From: Bacteroidota bacterium
Lineage (GTDB): Bacteria; Bacteroidota; Ignavibacteria; Ignavibacteriales; Ignavibacteriaceae
Direction of reading: 5' to 3'
Assembly (NCBI GenBank): GCA_021831685.1
Contig: JAKBMG010000101.1
Location: 1 to 63,962 of the forward strand
Length of the DNA: 63,962 bases
This document shows, in pieces, positions 34,969 to 44,594 of this stretch. The notes under the pieces were generated by a model. It was given only the letters and a program-made list of their open reading frames with translations, was not told where the DNA came from and searched no databases. The stretch's first letter is position 1. Every line of letters begins with the position of its first letter. Made by a program: the position numbers and the translations under genes.

Positions 34969-37191
34969 ATGAAAGAGCCAGAAGTAAATTTAAGCCTAGC
35001 CCTAGAGCATGGCTTTACCGAAGAAGAATTTGACCGGGTAAAGAAAATATTAGGAAGGATCCCAACATTTACAGAGCTTGGTATCTTTAGTGTAATGTGG
35101 AGCGAGCATTGCAGCTACAAAAATTCTATCGCACTACTAAAGACACTGCCAAGAAGCGGAGGGAAATTGTTAGTAGGTGCCGGTGAAGAGAATGCGGGCT
35201 TAGTTGATATTGGCGATGGTTTGGCTGTTGCCTTTAAGATTGAAAGCCATAATCACCCTTCCGCAGTTGAACCTTATCAAGGAGCAGCCACAGGTGTTGG
35301 AGGAATTATGCGAGACATTTTTACAATGGGTGCAAGACCCATAGCCTCATTAGATTCGCTTCGGTTCGGTTCATTGGATGATGCCCATACAAGATTTTTA
35401 TTTGATGGTATCGTTAGGGGAATCGGAGATTACGGAAACAGCTTCGGGGTACCTACGGTTGCAGGCGAGGTTTATTTTGACGAATCATATCAAGGAAATC
35501 CTTTGGTTAATGCGATGGCTGTCGGCATCGTGAAAATAGAGCACGTTGCAAGTGCAATAGCAAGCGGTGAAGGCAATCCGGTTATGATTGTTGGCTCGTC
35601 AACAGGACGGGATGGGATTCACGGCGCGACTTTTGCTTCTGAAGAAATTTCGGAAAAATCAGAAGCAAAAAGACCCTCGGTGCAAGTCGGTGACCCATTT
35701 ACTGAAAAACTTTTGCTTGAAGCTTCGCTTGAAATAATTAAGAACGGTTGGCTTATCGGAATTCAGGATATGGGTGCGGCGGGAATTTCCTGTTCAACAA
35801 GTGAAATGAGCGCAAAAGGAAATTCCGGAATGAAAATTAATCTAAGTAAAGTTCCTCTTCGAGAAAAAGGAATGACTGCTTACGAAATTATGCTTTCCGA
35901 AAGTCAAGAACGAATGCTTTGCACTGTTAAAAAAGGATTTGAAGACAAAGTTAAAGAAGTATTTGAGAAATGGGACCTTCATTGTGAAATTATCGGTGAG
36001 GTGACAAACGACGGTTTGCTCCATATTGATTATGAAGGAGAGAACAAAGCTGTTGTGCCGGCATATGAATTAGTGCTCGGCGGTGGAGCGCCGGTTTATT
36101 ACCGCGATTCGAAAGAGCCGGAGTACCTGAAAGAAGTCCGTGCTTTTGATTTTTCAACCTTACCTGAGCCAAAAAATATTTCTGAAACATTCTTGAAAGT
36201 TTTCTCATCTCCCAATATCGTTTCTAAGCGATGGGTTTATGAGCAATATGATTCTATGGTAAGAACCAATACGATTGTCGGTCCAGGAAGCGACTCTGCT
36301 GTAATTTATATTAAGGAAAATAATAAAGCCCTAGCGGTTAAGACGGATTGTAACTCAAGATATGTTTATCTAAATCCAAAGGAAGGTACCAAAATAGCCG
36401 TCGCCGAGTCTGCGAGAAATATTGTTTGTTCAGGTGGTGTGCCTTTGGCTATTACAAATTGTCTGAACTTTGGAAATCCCTACAAACCGGAAATGTATTG
36501 GCAATTCAAAGAAGCAATTAATGGAATGGGAGAAGCTTGCAGATTTTTTGACACACCTGTTACAGGCGGTAATGTCAGCTTTTATAATGAATCCCCAAAC
36601 GTTGCCGTTTATCCAACCCCAACTATAGGAATGGTTGGATTGATCGAAAATCTAAACAACATTACAACTTCTTTCTTCAAAGACGAAAATGATTTAATAT
36701 TTATTTTAGGCGAAGACTTCGAGGAGCTTGGCGGCAGCGAATATGTAAAAATTATTCATGGAAAAGTAGCAGGTGATTCACCAAATATAAATTTAGCAGT
36801 TGAAAAAAATCTACATAATACTCTTCTTCAATTAATAAATGAAGGATTGATTAAATCTGCGCATGATATTTCTGAAGGTGGAGTAACCGCATCTCTTGCT
36901 GAATGTTGTATTATCAATAAAGAAAAATTAATTGGAGCCGAAGTTACTATCCCGGTTAAATCACGTGAAGATTTTTCAATTTTTTCAGAAAGTCAATCGA
37001 GGATAATAATTTCAATTTCAGAAGAGAATAGGAGTAAAGTTGAAAAAATCTTGGAAGGGAAAAATCAACCATTTTATTTTATAGGGAAAACAGGCGGGGA
37101 AAAACTTATTTTCAATAAAAAATTTACTTTTGAATTGGCTCAGCTTTCAGATATATATTACAACACAATTTCGCGAATTATGAATGAATAA
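34969..37191 (+). CDS. purL: Phosphoribosylformylglycinamidine synthase subunit II
   Basis: A 740-residue small-type PurL that converts FGAR to FGAM with ATP and PurQ-supplied ammonia in purine synthesis. Family blocks are [20 protein letters not shown] (residues 30-50), [20 protein letters not shown] (about 92-110), [20 protein letters not shown] (about 265) and the second-half [19 protein letters not shown]. The length is that of the bacterial short form used with separate PurQ and PurS. Those genes are not seen here. It overlaps the YihY gene by 8 bp. Confidence 0.97.
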   Translation: MKEPEVNLSLALEHGFTEEEFDRVKKILGRIPTFTELGIFSVMWSEHCSYKNSIALLKTLPRSGGKLLVGAGEENAGLVDIGDGLAVAFKIESHNHPSAVEPYQGAATGVGGIMRDIFTMGARPIASLDSLRFGSLDDAHTRFLFDGIVRGIGDYGNSFGVPTVAGEVYFDESYQGNPLVNAMAVGIVKIEHVASAIASGEGNPVMIVGSSTGRDGIHGATFASEEISEKSEAKRPSVQVGDPFTEKLLLEASLEIIKNGWLIGIQDMGAAGISCSTSEMSAKGNSGMKINLSKVPLREKGMTAYEIMLSESQERMLCTVKKGFEDKVKEVFEKWDLHCEIIGEVTNDGLLHIDYEGENKAVVPAYELVLGGGAPVYYRDSKEPEYLKEVRAFDFSTLPEPKNISETFLKVFSSPNIVSKRWVYEQYDSMVRTNTIVGPGSDSAVIYIKENNKALAVKTDCNSRYVYLNPKEGTKIAVAESARNIVCSGGVPLAITNCLNFGNPYKPEMYWQFKEAINGMGEACRFFDTPVTGGNVSFYNESPNVAVYPTPTIGMVGLIENLNNITTSFFKDENDLIFILGEDFEELGGSEYVKIIHGKVAGDSPNINLAVEKNLHNTLLQLINEGLIKSAHDISEGGVTASLAECCIINKEKLIGAEVTIPVKSREDFSIFSESQSRIIISISEENRSKVEKILEGKNQPFYFIGKTGGEKLIFNKKFTFELAQLSDIYYNTISRIMNE

Positions 37192-38155
37192 AAAATCGAT
37201 TTTACAAAACATTTATAAATCGAATTTATATCGTAAGTTTAGAAAGTTAAAGTTAATACTCCAATATATTCCGACTTTCAAAAAAATAAAAAGCTTTGTT
37301 GTGTATTACTTCGGGGGGCTAATACAACGCACGGATGAGCATCATGCTTATTTGCTTGCCGGTGGACTTGCATTTTCTCTTTTTGTCTGCATTATTCCTT
37401 TCGTTCTAATTATTTTTTCGCTGCTTGGCAACATATTAAATTCACATAATATGCAATTTCAGATAAATGCTTTTATCGACACAATAATTCCTTACGATAA
37501 TTATTCTGAACTTGCTAAAAAATTAATTTTTTCCAGGATAAACGAAGTAATCCAATATAAAAATATTGCCGGGATAGTAGGAGGCTTCGGTCTGTTATTT
37601 GCCGCGAGCGGTTTGTTCAGCAGCATGAGAACCATTCTGAATAAAGTGTTCGGGGCGAAAGGGGATGAATCTTATCTCTGGGGCAAGCTAAAAGATTTTG
37701 CTCTTGTCTTTATGGTAATCCTAATTTTTTTACTTACCACCATTTTAACGCCCCTGTTAGATGTCGTTAAAGAAATTACAGAACAATTCAATATCCTTCA
37801 TTTTTTATCGGTTGGAATCTTTGAACATTTCATTATTTCTGTTTTATCGCTGGTTTTAATTTTTATAGTTTTTTCAATCTTGTATTTTACTGTTCCTGTA
37901 ATAAAAATACGGAAAAGCGTAGTTTTTATTAGCGCTTTTTGGGCTGCAATTTTGTGGGAAGCAGCCAAACAGGGATTTGGTTTTTACCTAAACCACTTTA
38001 AAACCTGGGGGGAAATATACGGCACATATACTTTCCTTGTGGTAATTGCATTTTGGATTTATTATTCTTCTATCGTATTTATAATAGGCGCAGAAATCGG
38101 CAGACTTTATGGCGATAGAAAAATACTGTCCCAGGGTAACCTAAAAAAATCCTAA
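37184..38155 (+). CDS. YihY/BrkB-family integral membrane protein
   Basis: A 323-residue inner-membrane protein with about six hydrophobic helices. [22 protein letters not shown] (with the first part at residues 51-70) and the C-terminal segments [20 protein letters not shown] and [20 protein letters not shown] are conserved blocks of the YihY/virulence factor BrkB family. The function is not settled. Its start lies inside purL (8-bp overlap), so it depends on purL transcription; the gene ends with a 4-bp overlap against a convergent gene. Confidence 0.9.
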   Translation: MNKKSILQNIYKSNLYRKFRKLKLILQYIPTFKKIKSFVVYYFGGLIQRTDEHHAYLLAGGLAFSLFVCIIPFVLIIFSLLGNILNSHNMQFQINAFIDTIIPYDNYSELAKKLIFSRINEVIQYKNIAGIVGGFGLLFAASGLFSSMRTILNKVFGAKGDESYLWGKLKDFALVFMVILIFLLTTILTPLLDVVKEITEQFNILHFLSVGIFEHFIISVLSLVLIFIVFSILYFTVPVIKIRKSVVFISAFWAAILWEAAKQGFGFYLNHFKTWGEIYGTYTFLVVIAFWIYYSSIVFIIGAEIGRLYGDRKILSQGNLKKS

Positions 38156-38397
38156 TTTATGTCGCAGGCTCCGGAACCACATCCGCAAGTTGAACATGAG
38201 GCATCACTTGACGGTTCATAGCTTGAAGGTGAATATCCTCCCAAAGAATTCATACTGGCACTGAATGTCGATAATAGTTTTTTGTTATTTGAAGATTTGC
38301 ATTCCGGACAAACAACTTTTTCATCTGTATTAGTAGTTCTATGGAAAACATCAAATTTAGTGTTGCACTCGGTGCATTTATATTCGTATACAGGCAT
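38152..38397 (-). CDS. FmdB-family zinc ribbon protein
   Basis: An 81-residue small protein. The N-terminus MPVYEYKCTECNTKFDVFHR and the second pair VVCPECKS give two CxxC knuckles (C8/C11, C30/C33) of the FmdB/CxxC_CxxC_SSSS zinc-ribbon family. A serine-rich stretch is followed by a cysteine-rich tail (CSTCGCGSGAC). Members are often called regulatory proteins but the role is unproven. It is convergent with YihY. Confidence 0.85.
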   Translation of the reverse strand: MPVYEYKCTECNTKFDVFHRTTNTDEKVVCPECKSSNNKKLLSTFSASMNSLGGYSPSSYEPSSDASCSTCGCGSGACDIN

Positions 38398-38542
38398 TAG
38401 ATTTCTCCTATAATTATTTTAAACTTTATTGAATTTAATTTTAAGCATGCTTTTCCCGATTTTTCAATTATTCTCTACGTTCGTTCTTAATAATACCATT
38501 AGATGATTAAATTAGTCGTTGGATTCTAATTAAAAAATTAAC

Positions 38543-38571
38543 TTGACAAATGATACCTTTGTCGTTATCTT
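38543..38571 (+). promoter_or_regulatory. Putative promoter of the Rrf2-NO stress operon
   Basis: TTGACA (38543-38548), 17-bp spacer, TATCTT (38566-38571), followed at once by the inverted repeat. An exact TACCTTTG box (38554-38561) also fits the Bacteroidota -7 form, but no -33 TTG is well placed. Confidence 0.45.
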
Positions 38572-38595
38572 TAATCAGACAATAAAATCTGATTA
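38572..38595. promoter_or_regulatory. Inverted-repeat candidate operator of the Rrf2 regulator
   Basis: TAATCAGA (38572-38579) and TCTGATTA (38588-38595) form perfect 8-bp arms with an 8-bp spacer, a half-site spacing suited to a dimeric Rrf2 protein. It lies between the promoter and the start codon at 38600, so binding would repress the gene's own transcription. Confidence 0.6.
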
Positions 38596-38599
38596 CAAA

Positions 38600-39040
38600 A
38601 TGACAGTTATCTTTTCTAAAAAATGTGAATATGGATTGCAGGCGGTTCTTTATCTCGCAGCAAAGAATAATTCCGTTGTTATTAGCTCTGAAGAAATTTC
38701 TGACAAACTAAACATACCTAAAGAATTTATATCAAAAATATTGCAAGGTTTAACAGAAAGCGGCTTGGTTTATTCTAAAAAGGGCAAAAGTGGCGGATTT
38801 GCTTTGGCTAAAGAACCCAAAAAAATAAGGTTGATAGATATTGTTACTGCAATAGATGGATTAGGAATGTTTGATAATTGTGTGTTAGGCTTTCCGCAAT
38901 GTTCTCCCGACCATCCTTGCCCACTGCATGAGAAGTGGGGTGCATTAAGAACTAATGCTTATAATATGCTTACTGAGGAAACCCTTGACCAACTGAAAGA
39001 AAAGACTCTAAAAAAAATTGGATATATTGGACACAAATAA
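38600..39040 (+). CDS. Rrf2-family transcriptional regulator, NsrR/IscR-like
   Basis: A 146-residue DNA-binding protein starting at ATG 38600 (MTVIFSKKCEYGLQAVLYLA); an in-frame TTG at 38543 would put the start upstream of the inverted repeat. The winged HTH is ISSEEISDKLNIPKEFISKI. Three cysteines (C94, C101, C107; NCVLGFPQCSPDHPCPLHEKW, spacing 6 and 5) could ligate an iron-sulfur cluster, as in NsrR and IscR. The downstream NapH-like, RIC and hemerythrin genes make a nitric-oxide or iron-sulfur sensor more likely than a general Rrf2 role, by inference. Confidence 0.88.
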   Translation: MTVIFSKKCEYGLQAVLYLAAKNNSVVISSEEISDKLNIPKEFISKILQGLTESGLVYSKKGKSGGFALAKEPKKIRLIDIVTAIDGLGMFDNCVLGFPQCSPDHPCPLHEKWGALRTNAYNMLTEETLDQLKEKTLKKIGYIGHK

Positions 39041-39076
39041 AATTTTTTGATATTAAATCGGACAAAAACATCCTAA

Positions 39077-40198
39077 ATGAAAGAGAAGAAAAAAATCATT
39101 CGTAATGGTGAAAAACCGGTACAGCAATACCGGTTTTATGTCCAAATTGCCTTTGCGCTCCTTTGCGTGTGGATTGGAGTGCAATTCTATCTTTTTACAC
39201 GCTTTTTAGAATCCAATGGAACTGCCACTTTTTATAACCGTCCTCCGGGAGTAGATGGTTTTTTGCCTATCAGTTCGATGATGAGCTTTTATTATTTTGT
39301 ATCTACCGGTCATATCATTCGGTCGCACCCGGCTGGATTATTTATTTTTGCTGCTATAGTTTTGCTGTCTCTTGTTTTTGGAAAGGCATTTTGCAGTTGG
39401 CTATGTCCGGTGGGATTCCTCTCGGAGCTAATCGGAGATTTTGGAGAAAAAATTTTTAAGGGAAAAATAAAAATTCCAAAATGGTTAGATTATCCGCTAA
39501 GAAGTTTAAAATATCTTATGCTCGGATTTTTATTTTATGCCGTTTTTGTATTGATGGATATGGTGGCTGTTAAAGCATTTCTCGAAAGTCCATACAATCA
39601 AGTTGCGGATTTGAAAATGTACTATTTCTTCGCAGATATTTCAAAAGCATCGTTAATAATTCTTGCTTCACTTTTTGTACTTTCGGTCGTAATTAGAAAT
39701 TTTTGGTGCCGGTATCTTTGTCCTTACGGCGCTCTCCTTGGGCTTGTTTCATTTTTAAGCCCACATAAGATTAAGCGCAATCCGGTAAGTTGTATTGACT
39801 GTGGATTATGCGCTAAAGCTTGTCCGGCTAAAATAAAAGTCGATAAAGTAATCACCGTTGTATCTGATGAATGCAATTCTTGTTTAAGCTGTCTTGATGT
39901 TTGTCCTGTTGCTGATACTCTCGATCTGAAATCAATATATACAAAAAAGAAAATTTCTAAAGTAAATGTAGCTATAAGTATCGTACTTATCTTCATGGCA
40001 GTAACGGGGATTGGAATGGTGACCGGAAATTGGCAAAACAATATTACTAAACAGGAGTATTTGGTTCATTACAAAATGATGGATAGCTATGGACATCCGA
40101 CAGGTACCGCGGCTGTAAAGGAGTTTAAGGAAGAATCGAATAAGAATGAGTCATTAACTAAAAATAAACCAGCGCAATATAATATTCGCGAAAAGTAA
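39077..40198 (+). CDS. NapH/CcoG-like membrane polyferredoxin
   Basis: A 373-residue inner-membrane protein. Several hydrophobic helices alternate with cysteine motifs: FCSWLCPVGFLSELIGDFGE (about 108-127), FWCRYLCPYGALLGLVSFLS (about 210-229), and two 4Fe-4S ferredoxin motifs CIDCGLCAKACPAKIKV (about 238-254) and CNSCLSCLDVCPVADTL (about 270-286). This is the NapH/NosR-C-terminal/CcoG group, which moves electrons across the membrane or assembles metal centres. It lies 36 bp after the Rrf2 gene. A redox or metal-repair role next to RIC is plausible. Confidence 0.88.
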   Translation: MKEKKKIIRNGEKPVQQYRFYVQIAFALLCVWIGVQFYLFTRFLESNGTATFYNRPPGVDGFLPISSMMSFYYFVSTGHIIRSHPAGLFIFAAIVLLSLVFGKAFCSWLCPVGFLSELIGDFGEKIFKGKIKIPKWLDYPLRSLKYLMLGFLFYAVFVLMDMVAVKAFLESPYNQVADLKMYYFFADISKASLIILASLFVLSVVIRNFWCRYLCPYGALLGLVSFLSPHKIKRNPVSCIDCGLCAKACPAKIKVDKVITVVSDECNSCLSCLDVCPVADTLDLKSIYTKKKISKVNVAISIVLIFMAVTGIGMVTGNWQNNITKQEYLVHYKMMDSYGHPTGTAAVKEFKEESNKNESLTKNKPAQYNIREK

Positions 40199-40231
40199 AA
40201 TTAAATTTCGAATAGGAGTATAAAAATAAAA

Positions 40232-40960
40232 ATGGATAATAATAAAAGTATTACGTTATCTCAATTAGTGAAAAATGATGTTCATGCAGCAGAAGTATTG
40301 GAAAAATATCATCTCGATTTCTGTTGCAACGGAAACCGTCTCTTCGATGAAGCGTGCAAAGCAAAAGGCTTGGACTATGATGCTATTCTCTCTGAAATTG
40401 AAACTAAAAATAGTAATACTAAAAATCAAGAGTTAAAATTTAATCAGTGGGAATTAGATTTTCTGGTAGATTATATCATCAACAATCATCACCTATATAT
40501 TAAGCAAAGCGGGACGGCTATAAATGCTCACATCGATAAGGTAGCTTCCGTTCACGGGAAAAATCACCCTGAAACAATTGAAGTTGCAAAATTGTTTTCC
40601 ATTATTCATAAGGACTTAAAACAGCATATGATGAAAGAGGAGATGATTCTTTTTCCTTATATTAAATATCTTGGAAAAGTAAAAAACGGAGCAGCATCGT
40701 TTGAAGCTCCCTATTTCAGTACGATTGTTAATCCAATTAATATGATGGAAGCCGAACATCAATCTGCAGGAGATGTTTCAGCTCAGATAAGAATGCTGAC
40801 AAGTAATTTCGCTCTTCCACCCGAAGCTTGTAATACTTATAAAATTTCTTTCGGTGAATTAAATGAATTTGAGATTGATCTTCACAGGCATGTTCATTTA
40901 GAAAATAATATTTTGTTTCCAAAAGCAATTAAGTTGGAGAAGGAAATATTTGATAGGTAG
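40232..40960 (+). CDS. RIC di-iron iron-sulfur-cluster repair protein (ScdA/YtfE-like)
   Basis: A 242-residue cytoplasmic protein. The N-terminal ScdA domain (about 1-60) contains VLEKYHLDFCCNGNRLFDEA with the conserved CC pair. The hemerythrin-like domain (about 85-240) has the ligand set in IINNHHLYIK, SIIHKDLKQHMMKEEMILFPY, MMEAEHQSAGD and DLHRHVHLENNILFPKAI. RIC proteins repair nitrosatively or oxidatively damaged Fe-S clusters. It lies 33 bp after the polyferredoxin gene. All four metal-ligand blocks are intact. Confidence 0.93.
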   Translation: MDNNKSITLSQLVKNDVHAAEVLEKYHLDFCCNGNRLFDEACKAKGLDYDAILSEIETKNSNTKNQELKFNQWELDFLVDYIINNHHLYIKQSGTAINAHIDKVASVHGKNHPETIEVAKLFSIIHKDLKQHMMKEEMILFPYIKYLGKVKNGAASFEAPYFSTIVNPINMMEAEHQSAGDVSAQIRMLTSNFALPPEACNTYKISFGELNEFEIDLHRHVHLENNILFPKAIKLEKEIFDR

Positions 40961-41158
40961 TATATTCTTAATTGTTTATTGCAGAGAAATTTTAGTTTGC
41001 TAAACGCTTGAAATGTTTTCAAGTTTAAGTCTAAATTCAAGTTTAAGAACTGGTTAAGGTATCATATTGTTTGGCAGAAACTGTTTACCTTTTTTATTAA
41101 GCGGTAATAAGATAACTTTGATAGAAAATTTATATTCACTTTATTACATCGAGGTTAT

Positions 41159-41626
41159 ATGGCGGAGCACAAAAGTCTTCATTCAATTTCGCACGATCAT
41201 TTTCATAGTATGATGATAACCCAAATCATTAGAAAAGATAGTTCTGTTGCTAATGATTTTCTTAGAAATATTGAGGATAAGGTAAATTATACTATTCACT
41301 TCTATGACCAAGAGCTAGTAAACCATTTTTATCTCGAAGAGCAAATCCTTCTGCCTCTACTAAAAGGTATTTCCAAAGAAATAGATGAAATATCGAATAG
41401 GCTTGTTGATGAACATAACTTTATAACTGAATTAGTCGATGAGCTTAAATTCAAAACTGATCTTGAAAATAAACTTGACAGAATATCCAAAGTTCTTGAA
41501 GCACATATCCAGTTCGAAGAAAGAGTGTTTTTTCCTAAAATCCAGGAGACTTTAAGCAAAGAAGAGCTTGCCGCTCTTGCCCATAAGCTTCACGAAAACG
41601 GTTATGAGAATATTTATAAGTATTAA
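41159..41626 (+). CDS. Hemerythrin HHE-domain protein
   Basis: A 155-residue four-helix protein with metal ligands in SISHDHFHSM, VNHFYLEEQILLPLL, LVDEHNFITELV and EAHIQFEERVFFPKI. It is the stand-alone HHE fold that binds oxygen, NO or iron. A separate promoter is likely: TAACTTTG at 41113-41120 fits the -7 box. It stands 198 bp from the RIC gene and probably belongs to the same stress set. No signal peptide is present, so it is cytoplasmic. Confidence 0.88.
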   Translation: MAEHKSLHSISHDHFHSMMITQIIRKDSSVANDFLRNIEDKVNYTIHFYDQELVNHFYLEEQILLPLLKGISKEIDEISNRLVDEHNFITELVDELKFKTDLENKLDRISKVLEAHIQFEERVFFPKIQETLSKEELAALAHKLHENGYENIYKY

Positions 41627-41703
41627 TTATTAGACTTATTATCTGCAAATTTTCTTTTGTTTATACCCTCTGTGTATTTATTTTTACCAATAAAAAGATC
41701 ATT

Positions 41704-42036
41704 ATGAATGAAATAATTCTAAATATTTATTTAATAATAAATAACGGTTATGTCGTAGGGTTTCGCGCTGTCGGGTACGAGAAAGAAGGCGGTGATGATA
41801 ATAAAATTAGTTTTCTGAAAAGTAAAGTAGAAGATGATTTTTCAAAAGCATTTCACTTTGATGCTCCTGTAAATAAAAAGGGTAAGTTTATGAAGTATCC
41901 AAAATTTGCTAAGCTTGAAAAACAAGGGATGCAATATCAATTATTTGAAGAGATATTTGAAAAGTTTGAAGTGCTGCAGAATCCTTTAGTTTGCGTTACT
42001 CCTGTCGTCGATGGAAAAATCCTTGCCGGAGCTTAA
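41704..42036 (+). CDS. Hypothetical protein
   Basis: A 110-residue protein I do not recognise. It has a hydrophobic N-terminus (INNGYVVGFRAVGY) that is too short for a membrane helix, then charged sequence and a C-terminal GKILAGA. No motif of known domains was found. It sits between the hemerythrin gene and the GH31 gene, with 77 and 86 bp gaps, so it may belong to neither. The composition is normal for the window. Confidence 0.6.
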   Translation: MNEIILNIYLIINNGYVVGFRAVGYEKEGGDDNKISFLKSKVEDDFSKAFHFDAPVNKKGKFMKYPKFAKLEKQGMQYQLFEEIFEKFEVLQNPLVCVTPVVDGKILAGA

Positions 42037-42122
42037 TACATATGGGTTCTAATTTTATAAGCTTAGTTAAATTGACAACAGAAACTATCTCCGGTTTTAT
42101 GATAAATTTTATGGAGCGATGA

Positions 42123-44567
42123 ATGAAAAAATTGGTTATATTTTTTTTAATCTTTTACACTTTATTTACTATGGGAGAATCTAAACTCGAATTTGTTGGG
42201 AATATAAAATCGCATAAGATCTCTGGAGACACTATATCGTTTGTATTGAACAATGCTTTGCTTAATGTTTATGTTGTTGAAAATAATATAATACGGTTTC
42301 GATATACCGAAGATAAGGAATTTTCCAAGGCTCCTTCTTATGCAGTAATAAATAGCGCTTTAAAAAAAGAAAATTTCACTTTTACAGATAAGGGCGAATA
42401 TTTCCTTTTAACTACTAAAGAATTAAATGTTGAGATTTCAAAAAATCCATGCCGCATTTCTATATACGATAGCAAAATGAATTTGATAAATGAAGATGAA
42501 AAAAGCTTTGGGGTTAGCTTTGATGAAGACAAAGTTAAATGCTATAAAAAACTATTTAATGATGAAAGTTTTTTTGGCTTGGGAGAAAAAACAGGCGGCT
42601 TGAATAAAAAAGGAAACCAATACACAATGTGGAATACGGATCATCCTGCTTACGATAATACTTGGGACCCGCTTTACGTTTCAATTCCTTTCTTCATCGG
42701 CGTTAGAAATACTAAAGCTTACGGTATTTTTTTCGATAATACCTACAAATCATATTTTAATATGGGCGCAAGCAACAACAGATTTTACTGGTTCGGTGCA
42801 GACAATGGAGAAATGAATTATTATTTCATTTACGGCCCGGAAATAAAAAAGGTTATCACGTCCTACACTGAGCTTACCGGGCGAATGCAGCTTCCGCCAA
42901 TGTGGGCGCTTGGCTATCAGCAAAGCAAATGGAGTTATTGTCCGGAATCAACTGTCAAAAGAACTGCTAAAACTTTTAGGGAAGAGAAAATTCCATGCGA
43001 TGTAATTTATCTCGATATAGATTATATGAATGGTTACCGTGTTTTTACATGGAATAAAAATCGGTTCCCTAATCCTGTTAAAATGCTGAATGATTTAAAA
43101 AATGAAGGTTTCAAAATTATTCCCATCATCGATCCCGGAGTTAAAGCCGATACTGGTTATTTTGCTGCAAAAGAAGGTCTTTCAAAAAATCTTTTTGCAA
43201 AATATCCTGACGGAGATGTTTATCAGGGTGAAGTCTGGCCCTCATGGGCTTACTTCCCGGACTTCACAAAAAAGGAAGCGAGAGACTGGTGGGGCGAAAA
43301 ACTTTCCACTTTGCTTAAAGATGGTGTCTCTGGCTTCTGGAATGATATGAACGAACCGTCAGTATGGGGACAGGCTTTCCCGGATTTGGTTCAATTTAAT
43401 GATAATGGCTACGGAGCATCACATAAAAAAATCCATAATGTTTATGCGCTTGAAGAAGCCAAAGCAACATTTGATGCTTTCCAAAAATATTCTCCTAACG
43501 AAAGACGTTTTTTGCTTACACGTGCAGGCTTTTCGGGGATTCAAAGATATTCTGCTGTCTGGACGGGCGATAATGTGGCTAGTGAAGAGCATTTAAAGCT
43601 TGCCTGTTTAATGCCGCTTGGTATGGGAATAAGTGGAATTTCTTTTGTCGGTTCCGATGTAGGCGGATTTATAGGTCTTCCATCTCATAGACTTTATACA
43701 CGGTGGATGGAGCTTGGAGCGTTTACTCCTTTTTTCCGCGGGCATTCGGTTATAAATCAAAACGATAAAGAACCATGGGCGTTTGGTGTTGAAGTTGAGA
43801 ATTGGGTAAGAGATATAATTTCTCTTAGATATAGACTTCTACCGTTTTTTTATAATGAATTTTATAATTCAAGCATCTCGGGATTACCGATAATGCGCCC
43901 GATGTTTTTAGATTTTCAAAACGATAACGAATGCTATTCTGTTGAATCGCAATATCAATTTATGATCGGAGACAATTTATTGGTGGCTCCGGTGGTTAGT
44001 GAAACAGACAATTTCAAAAAGTTGTATTTGCCTAAAGGAAAATGGATAGATTGGTGGAATAATAAAGTTTATAACGGCAATCAATGGATAATTGTCGATG
44101 CCCCCATTTATCAAATTCCTTTATTTATTAAAAAAGGCGGCTTCATTCCGATGCAGGATGTTGAGCAGTTTACAGGTCAAAAGAAAATGGAAGAACTTGA
44201 AGTGGATATTTTTCCAGCTACGTCAAGTAATTATTCTTTGTATGAAGATGACGGGATAAGTTACGATTATAAAAATGGTAAATATTCAATTACAAGCTTT
44301 GAATCCAATTTAAGTGATACCAGTGGCGTTATTTCAATTAAACATGATTACAATAAATTTAATTCCGGAAGAAAAGATTATTTACTAAAGATTTTAAACA
44401 CCGGAAATGTCTCGAATGTTTTTGATAATAAAACCAAGATACAAAAATATTCCAGTCAAGCAGAATTAAGAAATTCCATAGCCGGTTTCTACTTTGATGA
44501 ACGGGCGAAAATCCTTTTCGTAAAAGTAGCTAATGAAAAAAACATAAAAGTTCAATATGATTTTTAA
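42123..44567 (+). CDS. Exported glycoside hydrolase family 31 alpha-glucosidase
   Basis: An 814-residue exported enzyme with a signal peptide (MKKLVIFFLIFYTLFTMGES). The GH31 catalytic block is DGVSGFWNDMNEPSVWG near residue 405, with the nucleophile aspartate of WNDMNEPS, and the acid/base region is AVWTGDNVASEEHLK near 480. GFSGIQRY and GMGISGISFVGSDVGGF are further family blocks. It releases glucose from non-reducing ends of alpha-glucans. The next gene, a GH13 enzyme, is 27 bp downstream and probably co-transcribed. TTGACA at 42072-42077 is a possible -35 box with no good -10. Confidence 0.92.
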   Translation: MKKLVIFFLIFYTLFTMGESKLEFVGNIKSHKISGDTISFVLNNALLNVYVVENNIIRFRYTEDKEFSKAPSYAVINSALKKENFTFTDKGEYFLLTTKELNVEISKNPCRISIYDSKMNLINEDEKSFGVSFDEDKVKCYKKLFNDESFFGLGEKTGGLNKKGNQYTMWNTDHPAYDNTWDPLYVSIPFFIGVRNTKAYGIFFDNTYKSYFNMGASNNRFYWFGADNGEMNYYFIYGPEIKKVITSYTELTGRMQLPPMWALGYQQSKWSYCPESTVKRTAKTFREEKIPCDVIYLDIDYMNGYRVFTWNKNRFPNPVKMLNDLKNEGFKIIPIIDPGVKADTGYFAAKEGLSKNLFAKYPDGDVYQGEVWPSWAYFPDFTKKEARDWWGEKLSTLLKDGVSGFWNDMNEPSVWGQAFPDLVQFNDNGYGASHKKIHNVYALEEAKATFDAFQKYSPNERRFLLTRAGFSGIQRYSAVWTGDNVASEEHLKLACLMPLGMGISGISFVGSDVGGFIGLPSHRLYTRWMELGAFTPFFRGHSVINQNDKEPWAFGVEVENWVRDIISLRYRLLPFFYNEFYNSSISGLPIMRPMFLDFQNDNECYSVESQYQFMIGDNLLVAPVVSETDNFKKLYLPKGKWIDWWNNKVYNGNQWIIVDAPIYQIPLFIKKGGFIPMQDVEQFTGQKKMEELEVDIFPATSSNYSLYEDDGISYDYKNGKYSITSFESNLSDTSGVISIKHDYNKFNSGRKDYLLKILNTGNVSNVFDNKTKIQKYSSQAELRNSIAGFYFDERAKILFVKVANEKNIKVQYDF

Positions 44568-44594
44568 CTATAAAACATATTTAGAGTAGATTTT

